Source: Akkermansiaceae bacterium UBA956 (GTDB lineage Bacteria > Verrucomicrobiota > Verrucomicrobiia > Verrucomicrobiales > Akkermansiaceae). From it: a DNA stretch of 64,000 nt. The notes under the pieces are model-generated. The model did not search any database. It saw only the letters and a list, made by a program, of their open reading frames with translations, and had not been told where the DNA came from. Position numbers and translations under genes: made by a program. How positions within the stretch are numbered: the stretch's first letter is position 1; each line of letters begins with the position of its first letter. The stretch lies in the NCBI GenBank assembly GCA_002293145.1, contig DBCO01000027.1:186001-250000 (forward strand), written 5' to 3'. This document shows, piece by piece, positions 1 to 9,273 of the stretch.

Positions 1-8
1 TGATTCGA

Positions 9-326
9 TTAACCAATCTCAGTGCGACCAGCGAGCTGAGCTCCTTCTTCCATCGCAAACATCTTCGCTTTGATGTCACCATCCAAACGCGATTTGGCTT
101 TCAGCTCGCAACGGTCCGAGGTGATTTTGCCTTCCACTTTGCCAAAGACCTTAACTTCACCGGCAGTTATGTCGCCCTTGATTGTCGCATTTTCACCAAT
201 GGTGACGCGACCTTTATCAGACATGATTTGACCTTCAATTTTGCCATCAATGATCATATCGTTAGAGAAACGAACAGAGCCGATGATTTCGATACCTTGA
301 GCGAGAACGTTGGTAGGATTTGTCAT
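9..326 (-). CDS. Bactofilin (polymer-forming cytoskeletal protein)
   Basis: A 105-residue protein that is almost entirely short glycine- and valine-rich beta strands recurring about every 17 residues (GSVRFSNDMIIDGKIEGQI, then GRVTIGENATIKGDI, then GEVKVFGKVEGKI). This is the right-handed beta-helix of the bactofilin (DUF583) family, which polymerises without nucleotide into membrane-associated filaments that shape cells or place envelope machinery. The chosen start is the ATG giving MTNPTNV; an upstream GTG would add nine residues that look like leader. The length is typical of a minimal bactofilin with short disordered ends. It lies 75 bases downstream of trmO on the same strand, so the two may be co-transcribed. 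Family assignment is confident; its role in this cell is unknown. Confidence 0.88.
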   Translation of the reverse strand: MTNPTNVLAQGIEIIGSVRFSNDMIIDGKIEGQIMSDKGRVTIGENATIKGDITAGEVKVFGKVEGKITSDRCELKAKSRLDGDIKAKMFAMEEGAQLAGRTEIG

Positions 327-401
327 TGCAGAAAGTAATTCAGCATAAAGCACCTAGCTTGGCAATGCAAAACGCCAATCAAAAAAACTTTCACAGACAA
401 A

Positions 402-1091
402 TCAGTCCTTTCCTCGCTTGGTCAAGATTTCCACCACCTCTACCACCTTCCCCACGCGGAAACGCACATTCACCCCGCACAGACGCGCCCCATAAATCCG
501 CTCACTGTCGACATGCGCAGCAGGCCGCGGGTCCAGAGCCAATGCCTCTTTTACGATCGATTGATCTCTCTCACTCAACTTCGCAAATGCCCTCGCGCAT
601 TCAGATAAAATTTGCACCTCCTTGCGCTCAGGCGCATCTGCTGCATAGCCACAACTCGCATCGGAGATGCTTTCAGCATATGCCAAATACGGCTTTATAT
701 CATAAACCGGAGTACCGTCGATCAAATCTGCGCCGCCCAGATGCACCAACATCTTGCCCTCTTTACGCTCCAGTCCTTCCATCCGACATAGCGACAAGCC
801 TAGGCCATTCGGACGAAACGTGCTGCGACTTGCAAACACCCCGACCCGCTCATTGCCTCCCAAGCGTGGCGGCCTCACTGTAGGCGCATAGCCCTGCTCC
901 AGCGTCTCATGAAACCCGAAGATCAACCACACATGAGAAAAACCCTCCATCCCACGAAAAAAATCTTCATTGCCAAATTCCTCCTCACACTCCACACGCG
1001 CCCAAGCACTCGGGCACAGCCCAGGCTGCCGCGGTACCGCGAACTTTTCTTCATAGCAACTTCGCACGATTCCCACAGGACGTATTTCCAT
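402..1091 (-). CDS. trmO: tRNA (N6-threonylcarbamoyladenosine(37)-N6)-methyltransferase TrmO
   Basis: A 229-residue TsaA/YaeB-family protein. TrmO uses S-adenosylmethionine to methylate t6A at position 37 of tRNA-Thr, tuning decoding. The N-terminal beta-barrel domain starts MEIRPVGIVRSCYEEKFAVP and carries the family signature FRPNGLGLSLC near residue 90, equivalent to the usual RPNxxGLS. The C-terminal domain carries the diagnostic DPRPA motif near residue 188. Length matches E. coli TrmO. The ATG is preceded by no clear Shine-Dalgarno. It is divergent from the pseudopilin gene across a 199-base gap that must hold both promoters, and runs toward the bactofilin gene. Confidence 0.9.
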   Translation of the reverse strand: MEIRPVGIVRSCYEEKFAVPRQPGLCPSAWARVECEEEFGNEDFFRGMEGFSHVWLIFGFHETLEQGYAPTVRPPRLGGNERVGVFASRSTFRPNGLGLSLCRMEGLERKEGKMLVHLGGADLIDGTPVYDIKPYLAYAESISDASCGYAADAPERKEVQILSECARAFAKLSERDQSIVKEALALDPRPAAHVDSERIYGARLCGVNVRFRVGKVVEVVEILTKRGKD

Positions 1092-1185
1092 GCGCCCATT
1101 TCCCGCTCATTTCGCCATCGCATGCAATCCTAAATTTAATCAAACAAAAAGTCCCAGTCACTTCAAAAATTCTCCTCATATCCCA

Positions 1186-1214
1186 TTGCCAAGCCATCAA
1201 AAATCGCTTAGTAT
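1186..1214 (+). promoter_or_regulatory. Candidate sigma70-type promoter for the pseudopilin gene
   Basis: TTGCCA at 1186-1191 and TAGTAT at 1209-1214 are separated by exactly 17 bases, 77 bases upstream of the pseudopilin ATG. A very similar box pair, TTGCCA-17-TAGCAT, precedes the desaturase gene. This is a pattern match only. Confidence 0.35.
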
Positions 1215-1290
1215 TTACCATGTGACTGCGAAAATTGAGTATTGCCATCGGAACTCAGAATCGCTTCACTATCCCAACCGAACCACTCAT

Positions 1291-1869
1291 ATGAAAAACC
1301 ACAACATTCGTCGCACCAAGGGCTTCACTCTCGTCGAGTTGCTCATCGTCATCTCCATCATCATGGTCCTCGCAGCACTAGGATTCGCAGGCGTTCAGGC
1401 TGCTATGAAACGCTCGAAAACCGTTCAAACGCAGAATCTCGTCACCAACCTCGCGCTCGCTGTCAACAACTACTTCGATGAATACGGCTCCTTGCCGATC
1501 ACTAATCCCAGTGATACCCCGCTCAATACGCAAGACGTTGCCGGCACCGATCTGCTCACCGTGCTTATTGGGAAAGAACAACAATCCTCTACCCAACTCA
1601 ACACTCGTAACATCAAGTTCCTCGAAGCCAAACAAGCCATCGGCCGCAAACCTGGCATTGTGTATTCGCAAAACAATACCGTCAGCGCTATGAACGATGC
1701 CTTCGGTGAAGCAATTTACATCGTATTCGACTCCGACTACGATGAAGAAATCCGAAACCCTATCAAACAGGGTGCTGATCCAGACATCGTCCGCGGTGCT
1801 CGCGCCGTCGTGTACTCCCATGGTGCCGATCGCTTGCCTGCCACCAAAGACGACGTCAAGTCTTGGTGA
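1291..1869 (+). CDS. Type II secretion-type pseudopilin (prepilin N-methylation protein)
   Basis: A 192-residue protein with a textbook type III signal: a short basic leader, then G|FTLVELLIVISII, with glycine before the cleavage site, phenylalanine at mature position 1 and glutamate at position 5. Prepilin peptidase would cleave after the glycine and methylate the phenylalanine. The C-terminal half (a YFDEYGSLP region, then calcium-site-like acidic residues, ending with HGADRLPATKDDV) resembles the GspG major pseudopilin. The ATG giving MKNHNIRRTKGF is chosen because it places a normal basic leader before the signal. It stands alone, with its own candidate promoter and a strong terminator. 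Such orphan pseudopilins are abundant in Verrucomicrobia and Planctomycetes; the partner secretion genes are not here. Confidence 0.85.
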   Translation: MKNHNIRRTKGFTLVELLIVISIIMVLAALGFAGVQAAMKRSKTVQTQNLVTNLALAVNNYFDEYGSLPITNPSDTPLNTQDVAGTDLLTVLIGKEQQSSTQLNTRNIKFLEAKQAIGRKPGIVYSQNNTVSAMNDAFGEAIYIVFDSDYDEEIRNPIKQGADPDIVRGARAVVYSHGADRLPATKDDVKSW

Positions 1870-1896
1870 TTTTTTCCCAGTTAACACCTATTCCCC

Positions 1897-1928
1897 AACC
1901 TGCACGCTCATCACGTGCAGGTTTTTTT
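1897..1928 (+). terminator. Rho-independent terminator after the pseudopilin gene
   Basis: A perfect 10-bp stem (AACCTGCACG at 1897-1906 with CGTGCAGGTT at 1914-1923), a 7-base loop, and a run of seven T at 1922-1928. It ends the pseudopilin transcript. The first ATG of the next reading frame lies inside this hairpin, which argues against that start codon. Confidence 0.85.
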
Positions 1929-1974
1929 CTGTATCTCGAAAGATCGCACTCACCCTGTGCGTAACGATCTCTGT

Positions 1975-4464
1975 TTGAAAACGAACTTTTCCAGCCCGAA
2001 AAATCCGCGCCCGCTCAGCCATCGGTCGTGTTTCTGCGTAACCGCATTCCTAGCCGTAGTCTCCGCCATTTCACCTCTGCTCGCTGCTGAAAAAATCACC
2101 TACGACGATCACGTATTCCCGATCTTCGAGCAAGCCTGCTTAAACTGCCACAATCCAGACAAAGCCAAGGGCGGCCTCGACCTATCCTCCTTCAGCAATA
2201 CCATGAAAGGCGGCTCCGGCGGAAAAATTGCCGAGCCAGGAGACACTTCATCATCCTTATTGGAAAGCGTGATGCGCACCGGCGAACTCACGATGCCGCC
2301 TGAGGGTGATCCCATCAGTCCAGCACATATCGCTACCCTCAAGGCCTGGATCGAAGGCGGCCTTCTCGAAAACAAAAATTCCGCCGCTCGCAAACCGAGC
2401 AAGCCGCAATTCAACACATCCATGAGCAGTGCCCCAGGTGCTAAGCCTGAGGGCCCTCCTCCGCTTCCGCTTCATGTGCTACTTGAGCCACTCGTTGCCG
2501 CCCCACGCGGTGCAGCCATCCATGCCATAGCGGCCGCCCCATGGGCTCCGATGATTGCCGTCACCTCACTGCGGCAAATCTGCCTCTATCACAGTGATTC
2601 ACTCGAACTCATCGGCATTCTCCCCTTCCCTGAAGGTGAGCCCACCTCGCTCGCCTTCACGCCCGATTCACGCTACTTGATCGTCGGCGGCGGTATCGCT
2701 GGAAAATCGGGAACAACCGTAACCTTCGATGTCACCACCGGCGCGCGTATCCTCACAGCTGCGAAAGAATTTGATAGCGTGCTCTGCGCCGACATTCGCC
2801 CCGGCTTCGATGTCGTCGCCACAGGTTCCCCCTCCAAGCTGGTTAAGCTCTGGAACACTCAGACCACAGAACTTCAGAAATCGATTAAAAAACACACCGA
2901 TTGGGTCACATCGCTCGATATTTCACCGGATGGAATTCTCCTCGCCACCGGAGATCGCAACGGCGGAGTCCTTGTCTGGGAAGCCGATACTGGCGGTGAA
3001 TTTCATGCCCTGCGCGCTCACCAAGCCGCCATCACCCACACCGCATATCGCAATGACAGCAACATCCTTGGCTCTTCATCCGAGGATGGCACCGTCCGCA
3101 TGTGGGAAATGAACGGCGGCACTGAAATCAAAAAAATCGACGCCCATGGCGGCGGCGTTATCGGCTTCGATTGGACCCGCGATGGCCATTTCGTCACCGC
3201 GGGCCGAGATCTTAAGGCGAAAATTTGGAAGCCTGACTTCAATCCCCTGCGCGACTTTGCCGCCGTCCCCGCACTGCCTACCGCCATCGCCGTGGATGCC
3301 GAGGGCAAACGCGCCTTTGTCGGCGATATCAATGGCCTCGTCCATGTATTCCAATGCGATAACGGCGCTCTGATTGCCACTTTACAAAACAATCCTCCTA
3401 CCATCGCAACACGCATCACTCAGCTCGACCAAGCCCTCGCGGCTCATCCCGAGTCAATCACCGTAGCTCAGAAAACGACCACCGATGCAGCGGCCAAGCT
3501 CGAGGAGCATAAGAAAATCATCGCCGCTGCCACTACCGCCGCGCAACAAAGCAAAGATGCCGTCGGCCCACTGTTGCAACAAGAAAACGAAATCAAAGCC
3601 AAGCTCGAAGCCAGTCGTCAGGCGCTCGCCGCAAAAAAAACCGAGGCCGAGACCCTGCGTCCCAGCCATGCGCCAGCACTCGCCCTCGTCGAGCAATCGC
3701 GCACCGCACTCGCTACCGCCCAAGGCGCTGGTGATGGCGCCGCCATCGCCACCACACAAGCTGCCCTCACCGATGCTGAGGGCAAGCTCAACCAAATCAC
3801 GCAGTCACTCGCTGCGCTCGATGCCACCGTCGCCACTCTCGCCAAAGAAGAACAAGATCTCAACAATGCGCTAGCACCCTCCACCAAAGCCGTTGCCGAT
3901 GCTCAAGCCAAGGTCGCCCCAGCCGAGGCCGATCTCAAGGGGAAACAAGACGCCCTTGCCGCCCTCGAAAAAAACCATGTCGATGCCCAGGCTCATTTAC
4001 AGGCCAAACAAACGGAACCACTGCGACTCAAACAAGCCCACAATCATTGGACCGCCGCCGCCATCAATGCCAAGGCCCTCGCCGAGAGCGCCATCGCCAG
4101 CACCCTTCACCAAGAATTCGAACACCAGACTACCTCTTTTACCGATGCCGCCAAACGCATCGATGGGGCCGCCGCCGAGCTCAACGCACTGCGCCAAGCT
4201 CTCGCCGAACTAACCAAAAAAATCCATGATGCCCAATCGGTAACAACACCTGATCCAACCATCATCAAACTGATGGAAGTCGACATCAAGACCAAACAGC
4301 AATCCCTCAGCTCCGCAAGCAGTGCTTTGCAAAAAGCTGAAGCCGAGATGATCGAAATGCGCCAGACCATCGAACAAAAAACGCCCGAACGGCATACAAA
4401 ACTCATTCTCAGCAGCCAACTCAAGGCCGATTACCTTCGACAACTCGAACAAAAAATCGAATAA
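1975..4464 (+). CDS. Secreted c-type cytochrome / WD40 repeat / coiled-coil protein
   Basis: About 829 residues in three parts. A signal peptide (hydrophobic stretch ending SPLLAA) is followed by a planctomycete-type cytochrome c domain with one haem site, CLNCH, near residues 55-59, and a distal MPPEGDP that can supply the axial methionine. Next come about six WD40-like blades (roughly residues 190-450), such as LKAKIWKPD and DGTVRMWEM. The last 350 residues are a long alanine/glutamate/lysine-rich coiled coil. The fusion is characteristic of Planctomycetes and Verrucomicrobia; its reaction is unknown. The frame opens with an ATG at 1915, but that lies within the preceding terminator, so a TTG at 1975 (or GTG at 1957) is more credible. 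No Shine-Dalgarno is visible. It ends 9 bases before the nuclease gene. Confidence 0.8.
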   Translation: MKTNFSSPKNPRPLSHRSCFCVTAFLAVVSAISPLLAAEKITYDDHVFPIFEQACLNCHNPDKAKGGLDLSSFSNTMKGGSGGKIAEPGDTSSSLLESVMRTGELTMPPEGDPISPAHIATLKAWIEGGLLENKNSAARKPSKPQFNTSMSSAPGAKPEGPPPLPLHVLLEPLVAAPRGAAIHAIAAAPWAPMIAVTSLRQICLYHSDSLELIGILPFPEGEPTSLAFTPDSRYLIVGGGIAGKSGTTVTFDVTTGARILTAAKEFDSVLCADIRPGFDVVATGSPSKLVKLWNTQTTELQKSIKKHTDWVTSLDISPDGILLATGDRNGGVLVWEADTGGEFHALRAHQAAITHTAYRNDSNILGSSSEDGTVRMWEMNGGTEIKKIDAHGGGVIGFDWTRDGHFVTAGRDLKAKIWKPDFNPLRDFAAVPALPTAIAVDAEGKRAFVGDINGLVHVFQCDNGALIATLQNNPPTIATRITQLDQALAAHPESITVAQKTTTDAAAKLEEHKKIIAAATTAAQQSKDAVGPLLQQENEIKAKLEASRQALAAKKTEAETLRPSHAPALALVEQSRTALATAQGAGDGAAIATTQAALTDAEGKLNQITQSLAALDATVATLAKEEQDLNNALAPSTKAVADAQAKVAPAEADLKGKQDALAALEKNHVDAQAHLQAKQTEPLRLKQAHNHWTAAAINAKALAESAIASTLHQEFEHQTTSFTDAAKRIDGAAAELNALRQALAELTKKIHDAQSVTTPDPTIIKLMEVDIKTKQQSLSSASSALQKAEAEMIEMRQTIEQKTPERHTKLILSSQLKADYLRQLEQKIE

Positions 4465-4473
4465 TCGACGAGC

Positions 4474-5487
4474 GTGTCCCAGCCACCAGAAATTCAAATC
4501 AACCCTGAGATTCACCCCAAGAACGGCCTACATCTCCCCGCGCTCGACCTGTGGCTCGATGCCCCACGCGCCAAACCCTTTTCCTTCATTTCCCACGCCC
4601 ACTCGGACCACGTCGCCCGCCATCAACAAATCCTCTGCTGCCCCGTCACCGCTCATCTCTTGCAACGTCGCTATCGCATCGCCCGGGATCGGCTAACCAT
4701 TCAGCACTTTCATGAATCAGTCACTTGGAACGAGCACAGCATCACCTTACTCCCCGCAGGACACATACCCGGCTCAGCCATGCTACACGTCCGCAATCTC
4801 CACAGTCAAGCCAGCCTCCTTTACACAGGTGACTACAAACTTCGCCCCTCCCGCGCAGCCGAGCCCGCCTCATGGCTCCAGGCAGATACCCTCGTTATGG
4901 AAAGCACATTCGGCCTGCCGCATTACGTCCTGCCATCCGCCGCCGAGATTGAGCAATCGATCCTGCGCTTCATTCACGAATCCATTGCCGACCACGCCAC
5001 GCCGATCCTTCTTGGATACTCTTTGGGCAAAGCCCAAGAAATCGCGGCCATTCTCACAGCACACAATCTCCCTTTCGTTTCGAGCAAAACCGTTTGCGAA
5101 ATGACCCAAGCTTGTCGCGAAGCGGGCTGCCATCTCCCCGCGCCCATTCTCTGGGATGGGGATATACCCGCAGGCACCACTCTGATCGCACCTCCGCAAA
5201 TCTTAAAGCAAGCGCAATATTTTCAAATTCCCAATCCCCGCACCTGCATGATGACCGGATGGGCCATTAATCCCTCCGCCAAATTTCGCTACGGCACCCA
5301 TGCCGCGATACCCCTCTCCGACCACGCCGATTTTCCCGATCTCTTGCATACTGTGGAAATCGTAAAGCCGAAAAAAATCATTACCATCCACGGCTCCACC
5401 CGCGAGCTAGCTAGCAGCCTTCGCCAACGTGGCTACAATGCCTGGAGCCACTACGGCAATGACCAACTCGAATTACCTTTCTTGTGA
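4474..5487 (+). CDS. MBL-fold beta-CASP-type nuclease (putative exonuclease)
   Basis: A 337-residue metallo-beta-lactamase-fold protein. The metal-binding motif HAHSDH lies near residue 40, a second histidine is in AGHIPGSAM near 105, an aspartate is in YTGDYKLR near 129, and late histidines fall in SDHADF and IHGS. This order matches SNM1/YSH1-like beta-CASP nucleases and the bacterial group often annotated as DNA-ligase-associated exonuclease. It probably hydrolyses DNA or RNA using two zinc ions. The start is GTG, 9 bases after the cytochrome gene. The ligase and DEXH helicase that accompany this family elsewhere are not in this window. The substrate cannot be told from sequence. Confidence 0.8.
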   Translation: MSQPPEIQINPEIHPKNGLHLPALDLWLDAPRAKPFSFISHAHSDHVARHQQILCCPVTAHLLQRRYRIARDRLTIQHFHESVTWNEHSITLLPAGHIPGSAMLHVRNLHSQASLLYTGDYKLRPSRAAEPASWLQADTLVMESTFGLPHYVLPSAAEIEQSILRFIHESIADHATPILLGYSLGKAQEIAAILTAHNLPFVSSKTVCEMTQACREAGCHLPAPILWDGDIPAGTTLIAPPQILKQAQYFQIPNPRTCMMTGWAINPSAKFRYGTHAAIPLSDHADFPDLLHTVEIVKPKKIITIHGSTRELASSLRQRGYNAWSHYGNDQLELPFL

Positions 5488-5814
5488 TTGGGCAGAAAAT
5501 CTAATCCGTGACAAAAGCTCTCGCCTTCCAGCCTTTCAACAATCGAATTCACACTTTTTCTCTAGGTAACTTAGCCTGAAATAACCATCTCTCGCGCCCG
5601 ATCCGCCCGAGACGCAAAGGCTTAAAGATGACTGAGTATAATCGTTCCATCTTTTCTTCCCTCGTGACTTCGTATCTTCGTGTGAAACAAAAATCAAACT
5701 CAGTATATTTTGCTTCGATTTGATAAAATCTACTCGGAAAGAATGTTTGCCAGAAAGACCTAAGTATGCTAGCATGTAAATGTTCACTGAAACGAACACA
5801 CCTACTACCTTACT
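5488..5814. other. 327-base intergenic region upstream of the desaturase gene
   Basis: No convincing gene on either strand. The left half contains phrase-like tracts (GACGCAAAGGC, then CTTCGTATCTTCGTG) of the kind that often recur as dispersed intergenic sequence. The right half is AT-rich and holds a candidate promoter. Reading frames on the minus strand here are antisense to the desaturase start and look spurious. Confidence 0.5.
5747..5775 (+). promoter_or_regulatory. Candidate promoter for the desaturase gene
   Basis: TTGCCA at 5747-5752 and TAGCAT at 5770-5775 with a 17-base spacer, 39 bases before the ATG. Both the boxes and the spacing nearly repeat the candidate promoter of the pseudopilin gene. 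Confidence 0.4.
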
Positions 5815-6951
5815 ATGTCTAAATTCCGCATTCCATTCGAAAAAGTGAACTGGATTACCAGTTCCTTCTTGATCGGCACATTCCTCATTGCTGTGACTGT
5901 CGTCCCTTGGTACATCATTAACTTTGAACAATCTTGGTTCCAGTGGTTGATGTTTGCCTTCATGGTGCCCGCTACCGCGATGAGCATCACCCTCGGTTAC
6001 CACCGTTTATTCTCCCACCTCTCTTTCAAGGCAAAATGGCCGGTAAAACTATTCACTTTGGTTTTCGGCGCATGCGCCTTTGAAAATTCCTGCCTCGACT
6101 GGTCCTCCGACCACCGCAAGCATCATAAACACGTCGATCACGATGAAGATCCCTACGATATTTCCAAAGGCTTCTTCTGGGCTCACATGGGCTGGCTCAT
6201 GTTCAAACTACGCCCTGACAAAACCAATGATAACGTCAACGATCTGATCAAAGATCGTCTCGTCATGTGGCAACACAAATACGTTCAATGGATCGCGCTG
6301 CTTGTCGGTCTCGTCGGCCCAGCCATCCTTGCCGGAGCTTACAATCACTTCTTCACTGTGCTTCCCGTATGGCAAGGTGCACTCGGAGGCTTCTTGCTCG
6401 CCGGCGTGCTCCGCGTAGTCGTAGTGCAACACTCGACCTTTTTCATCAACTCCCTCTGCCACACCATTGGCCACCGCCCTTATTCAACAAAGCACAGCGC
6501 GCGCGACAGCATCATCATGGCGTTCGCCACATTCGGAGAAGGCTACCACAACTACCACCACGAGTTCCAACACGATTATCGCAATGGTGTAAAACCATGG
6601 CAGTGGGACCCTACCAAGTGGACCATTTGGACTCTCTCCAAGCTCGGCCTAGCCTCCAATCTGCGCCGCGTGCCTGACTCGAAAATTCTTCTCGCCGAGA
6701 TGGGTGAAGCCCGCCTGCGTGCCGAGGAAAAACTCGCAGCCCTCAATGCTGCTCACCCGACCATGACCGAGCGCGCTCACGTGATGCTCAATGAATTGTG
6801 CGAAGATTTGGCAAAAAATTATGCCGAACTGGAAAAACTCGTTACCCAGCGCGTCGAAGTGTCGAAGCAAACACTTGTTGGTTGGCAACAGGAAACCCGC
6901 GATCTCATGAAGTTCGTGCGTTCCATTCGCCTGATGCCAGCAACCGCATAA
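5815..6951 (+). CDS. Membrane fatty acid desaturase (acyl-CoA/acyl-lipid delta-9 type)
   Basis: A 378-residue integral membrane di-iron desaturase that would insert a cis double bond into a saturated acyl chain using O2 and electrons. All three histidine boxes are present: HRLFSH near residue 63, HRKHHKH near 101 and HNYHH near 247, with hydrophobic segments at about residues 15-60 and 160-210 between them. The final 80 residues are a helical charged extension. No fused cytochrome b5 domain is visible, so an external electron donor is needed. The context before the start, TTACTATG, has no Shine-Dalgarno. The gene is monocistronic, bounded by a candidate promoter and a clear terminator. Confidence 0.9.
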   Translation: MSKFRIPFEKVNWITSSFLIGTFLIAVTVVPWYIINFEQSWFQWLMFAFMVPATAMSITLGYHRLFSHLSFKAKWPVKLFTLVFGACAFENSCLDWSSDHRKHHKHVDHDEDPYDISKGFFWAHMGWLMFKLRPDKTNDNVNDLIKDRLVMWQHKYVQWIALLVGLVGPAILAGAYNHFFTVLPVWQGALGGFLLAGVLRVVVVQHSTFFINSLCHTIGHRPYSTKHSARDSIIMAFATFGEGYHNYHHEFQHDYRNGVKPWQWDPTKWTIWTLSKLGLASNLRRVPDSKILLAEMGEARLRAEEKLAALNAAHPTMTERAHVMLNELCEDLAKNYAELEKLVTQRVEVSKQTLVGWQQETRDLMKFVRSIRLMPATA

Positions 6952-6976
6952 CGGCAATTTAAGCTACTTTTTACAT

Positions 6977-7007
6977 GGGCCACTCTTCACTGAGTGGCTC
7001 ATTTTTT
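6977..7007 (+). terminator. Rho-independent terminator of the desaturase gene
   Basis: A 9-bp stem (GGGCCACTC at 6977-6985 with GAGTGGCTC at 6992-7000, one G-T pair), a 6-base loop TTCACT, then ATTTTTT. Confidence 0.82.
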
Positions 7008-7168
7008 GTCCGCCTTGCTTGTTGTAATAAAATCAAATTACCGCTCAAAAAAAGCTCGGACGCTTGCTCTAATCGAAGAACTCGACAAGCCAACAAAAAT
7101 AAGTTAGACCGATTATCAAAATCACACGTCACATCAATCGGCGGACTTTGCCTAGTTGAGGTCTACCA

Positions 7169-9202
7169 TCATTCGATCTCGATTTCATGGACAATCAACC
7201 AGCTTTCTTGAGCTGCGGTAACGAGCAATCGCAACGCCTTAGTGCCCGCCGGAACTTTTCCTTCCATCTTACCCGCTTGAGCAGACCCGACCGTTTTCCA
7301 CTCGGAGCCATCCACAGTATATTGCAGTTCTCCGCTTTCGAGGGCATCACCATTTTTGCTAGCCTTACCACCCGTCACAATGCGAACGAACGATTCTTTC
7401 ACCAAAGCTTGCTTGAGCGTCAGCGTGATGAAATCGTCTTTACGAATTTCTCGCCCCGACCAAAAGAAAGTCGCAGGCTTTCCATCAAAGGAAAATTCTA
7501 TGGCGTGATCACCATAGACATTGAGTGATGTCTCGATCACCGAACCGTCCTTGGTTTCTTTTTTCGGCAATTCATAAACATCAGCACGATTGATGCCGCG
7601 GGCATCATAGAAGCGGAGGATCGAATCGAGACGCTTCCGAAAATCGGCATAGTTTTTCTGCTCCTGCGGTAGCCAAGCAATTTCTGCGAGGGCTGCAATG
7701 CGCGGAAATGCCATGTATTCGACCTTCTTCCAATCCTTCATGTATTCCGTCCACAACTGCGCTTGCACACCGAGGATGCGTTTGCGCTCTTCCGCATTAC
7801 GCGCGACGCTAGCGGGGTTGTAACCGTAGAGTTTTTCAACGGATAGAAATCCGCCGATTGCTTCGAACTGCGGACCTTTTGCCAACTCCTCGGCGGCAGG
7901 CAGTTGGTAGTGATCGAGGTAAGCAAAGGCATTTGGAGCCATGACCACATTGTTACCCCGATCGAGCGCGGTGTGCGCCCAGTTGATATCGCGCCACACC
8001 ATCATCGTCGCCGTTTTTGGCAGTCCGCCTTCCTGGATTTCGTCCCAGCCGACCAGCGATCGATTCTTCGTTGCGAGGAATTTTTCGATGCGTCGAATGA
8101 AGTAGCTTTGCAGCTCATGCTCATCTTTGAGCCCCTCCCGCTTCATCACCTCTTGGGCGAAGGGAGAATTTTTCCATTGATCCTTGGGAGCTTCATCACC
8201 ACCGATGTGAATGAATTTCGAGGGAAACAAAGCGCATACTTCGCTCAGCACATCTTCGAGGAATGCAAAAGTTTCTTCTTTGGGAGCAAAAATGTAGGGA
8301 TGCACACCCCAACGCGTAATCACCTTCGGCGCGTAATCAGGAATGTCGGTATTGCCGAATTCGGGATAGGCCGCAATCGCCGCCGCTGCATGACCTGGTA
8401 GTTCGATCTCAGGCACGATGGTAATGTGCCGTGCCGCAGCATAGGCGACGAGCTCCTTGACTTGCTCTTGGGTATAAAATCCTCCGTAGCGCTTGCCGTC
8501 ATCGCTGTTGCGATTGCCGTAAGGCGGAGTCGAATCGCGAAAGGCCCCGTCCTCGGTGAGCTTCGGGTATTTTTTGATCTCGATGCGCCAACCTTGGTCT
8601 TCGGTCAAGTGCCAGTGGAAGACATTGAGCTTGTGGAAGGCCATTTGGTCGAGGAATTTTTTCAAGTCTTCGATACCGAAAAAATGCCTCCCGCAATCGA
8701 GATGTATGCCGCGCCATGCATACGCAGGTTGATCTTCCAAATACACACAAGGCACTTGTATGCCCTTGGCAGAGATGCTGGCGTTTCCTTTGTCTGTAGG
8801 CGGTGGTAAGAGTTGCAGGAAACTCTGCGCACCCCAGAATGCGCCCGCTGCATCTTTGCCGATGATTTTCACGCCACGTGGAGTAACTTGCAGCGTGTAG
8901 CCCGAGATCGCCAGCGGCAGGGTCTCATCAATGTCCAAGGCGACTTCGGAGTGCAGCATAATGCGCAGTTCTTCAGCCGCTGTGTGAGTTTTCTGGCCGG
9001 TCAGCTCGCCGAGCGCAATGGCTAAGAGCTCGGCTTCTTTTGTGAGACGTCGGTCAAAGCGAATTGCGGTTTCAGGAGAAACGGTAAATTCACCATCCAC
9101 CCGCGTCACTTTCGCGGGATAAGGAATCAATGGCAGGCTCGGCGCTTCGTACGCTAGACCAAAAGTTGACATACCAAGCAACGCAATCAAAGTCTGTTTC
9201 AT
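7169..9202 (-). CDS. Secreted beta-N-acetylhexosaminidase (glycoside hydrolase family 20)
   Basis: A 677-residue exported enzyme that removes terminal N-acetylglucosamine or N-acetylgalactosamine from glycans by substrate-assisted catalysis. A signal peptide (MKQTLIALLGMSTFGLA) is followed by a GH20b-type domain (LIPYPAKVTRVDGEFTVS). The TIM barrel opens with AWRGIHLDCGRHF, contains WHLTEDQGW, and has the catalytic Asp-Glu pair in HIGGDEAPKDQW near residue 330. The C-terminus ends in a discoidin-like beta domain (LQYTVDGSEWKTVG). The ATG at 9202 is preferred over an upstream in-frame TTG because it begins a normal signal peptide. It lies downstream of dnaA on the same strand, 71 bases away. 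Confidence 0.92.
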   Translation of the reverse strand: MKQTLIALLGMSTFGLAYEAPSLPLIPYPAKVTRVDGEFTVSPETAIRFDRRLTKEAELLAIALGELTGQKTHTAAEELRIMLHSEVALDIDETLPLAISGYTLQVTPRGVKIIGKDAAGAFWGAQSFLQLLPPPTDKGNASISAKGIQVPCVYLEDQPAYAWRGIHLDCGRHFFGIEDLKKFLDQMAFHKLNVFHWHLTEDQGWRIEIKKYPKLTEDGAFRDSTPPYGNRNSDDGKRYGGFYTQEQVKELVAYAAARHITIVPEIELPGHAAAAIAAYPEFGNTDIPDYAPKVITRWGVHPYIFAPKEETFAFLEDVLSEVCALFPSKFIHIGGDEAPKDQWKNSPFAQEVMKREGLKDEHELQSYFIRRIEKFLATKNRSLVGWDEIQEGGLPKTATMMVWRDINWAHTALDRGNNVVMAPNAFAYLDHYQLPAAEELAKGPQFEAIGGFLSVEKLYGYNPASVARNAEERKRILGVQAQLWTEYMKDWKKVEYMAFPRIAALAEIAWLPQEQKNYADFRKRLDSILRFYDARGINRADVYELPKKETKDGSVIETSLNVYGDHAIEFSFDGKPATFFWSGREIRKDDFITLTLKQALVKESFVRIVTGGKASKNGDALESGELQYTVDGSEWKTVGSAQAGKMEGKVPAGTKALRLLVTAAQESWLIVHEIEIE

Positions 9203-9273
9203 CAATAAGGAGAAGACTAGTGACACCGAGAAAAAGAGCAAGCGCCATTTTTGTGCGGTATTTGGCTTTATAT

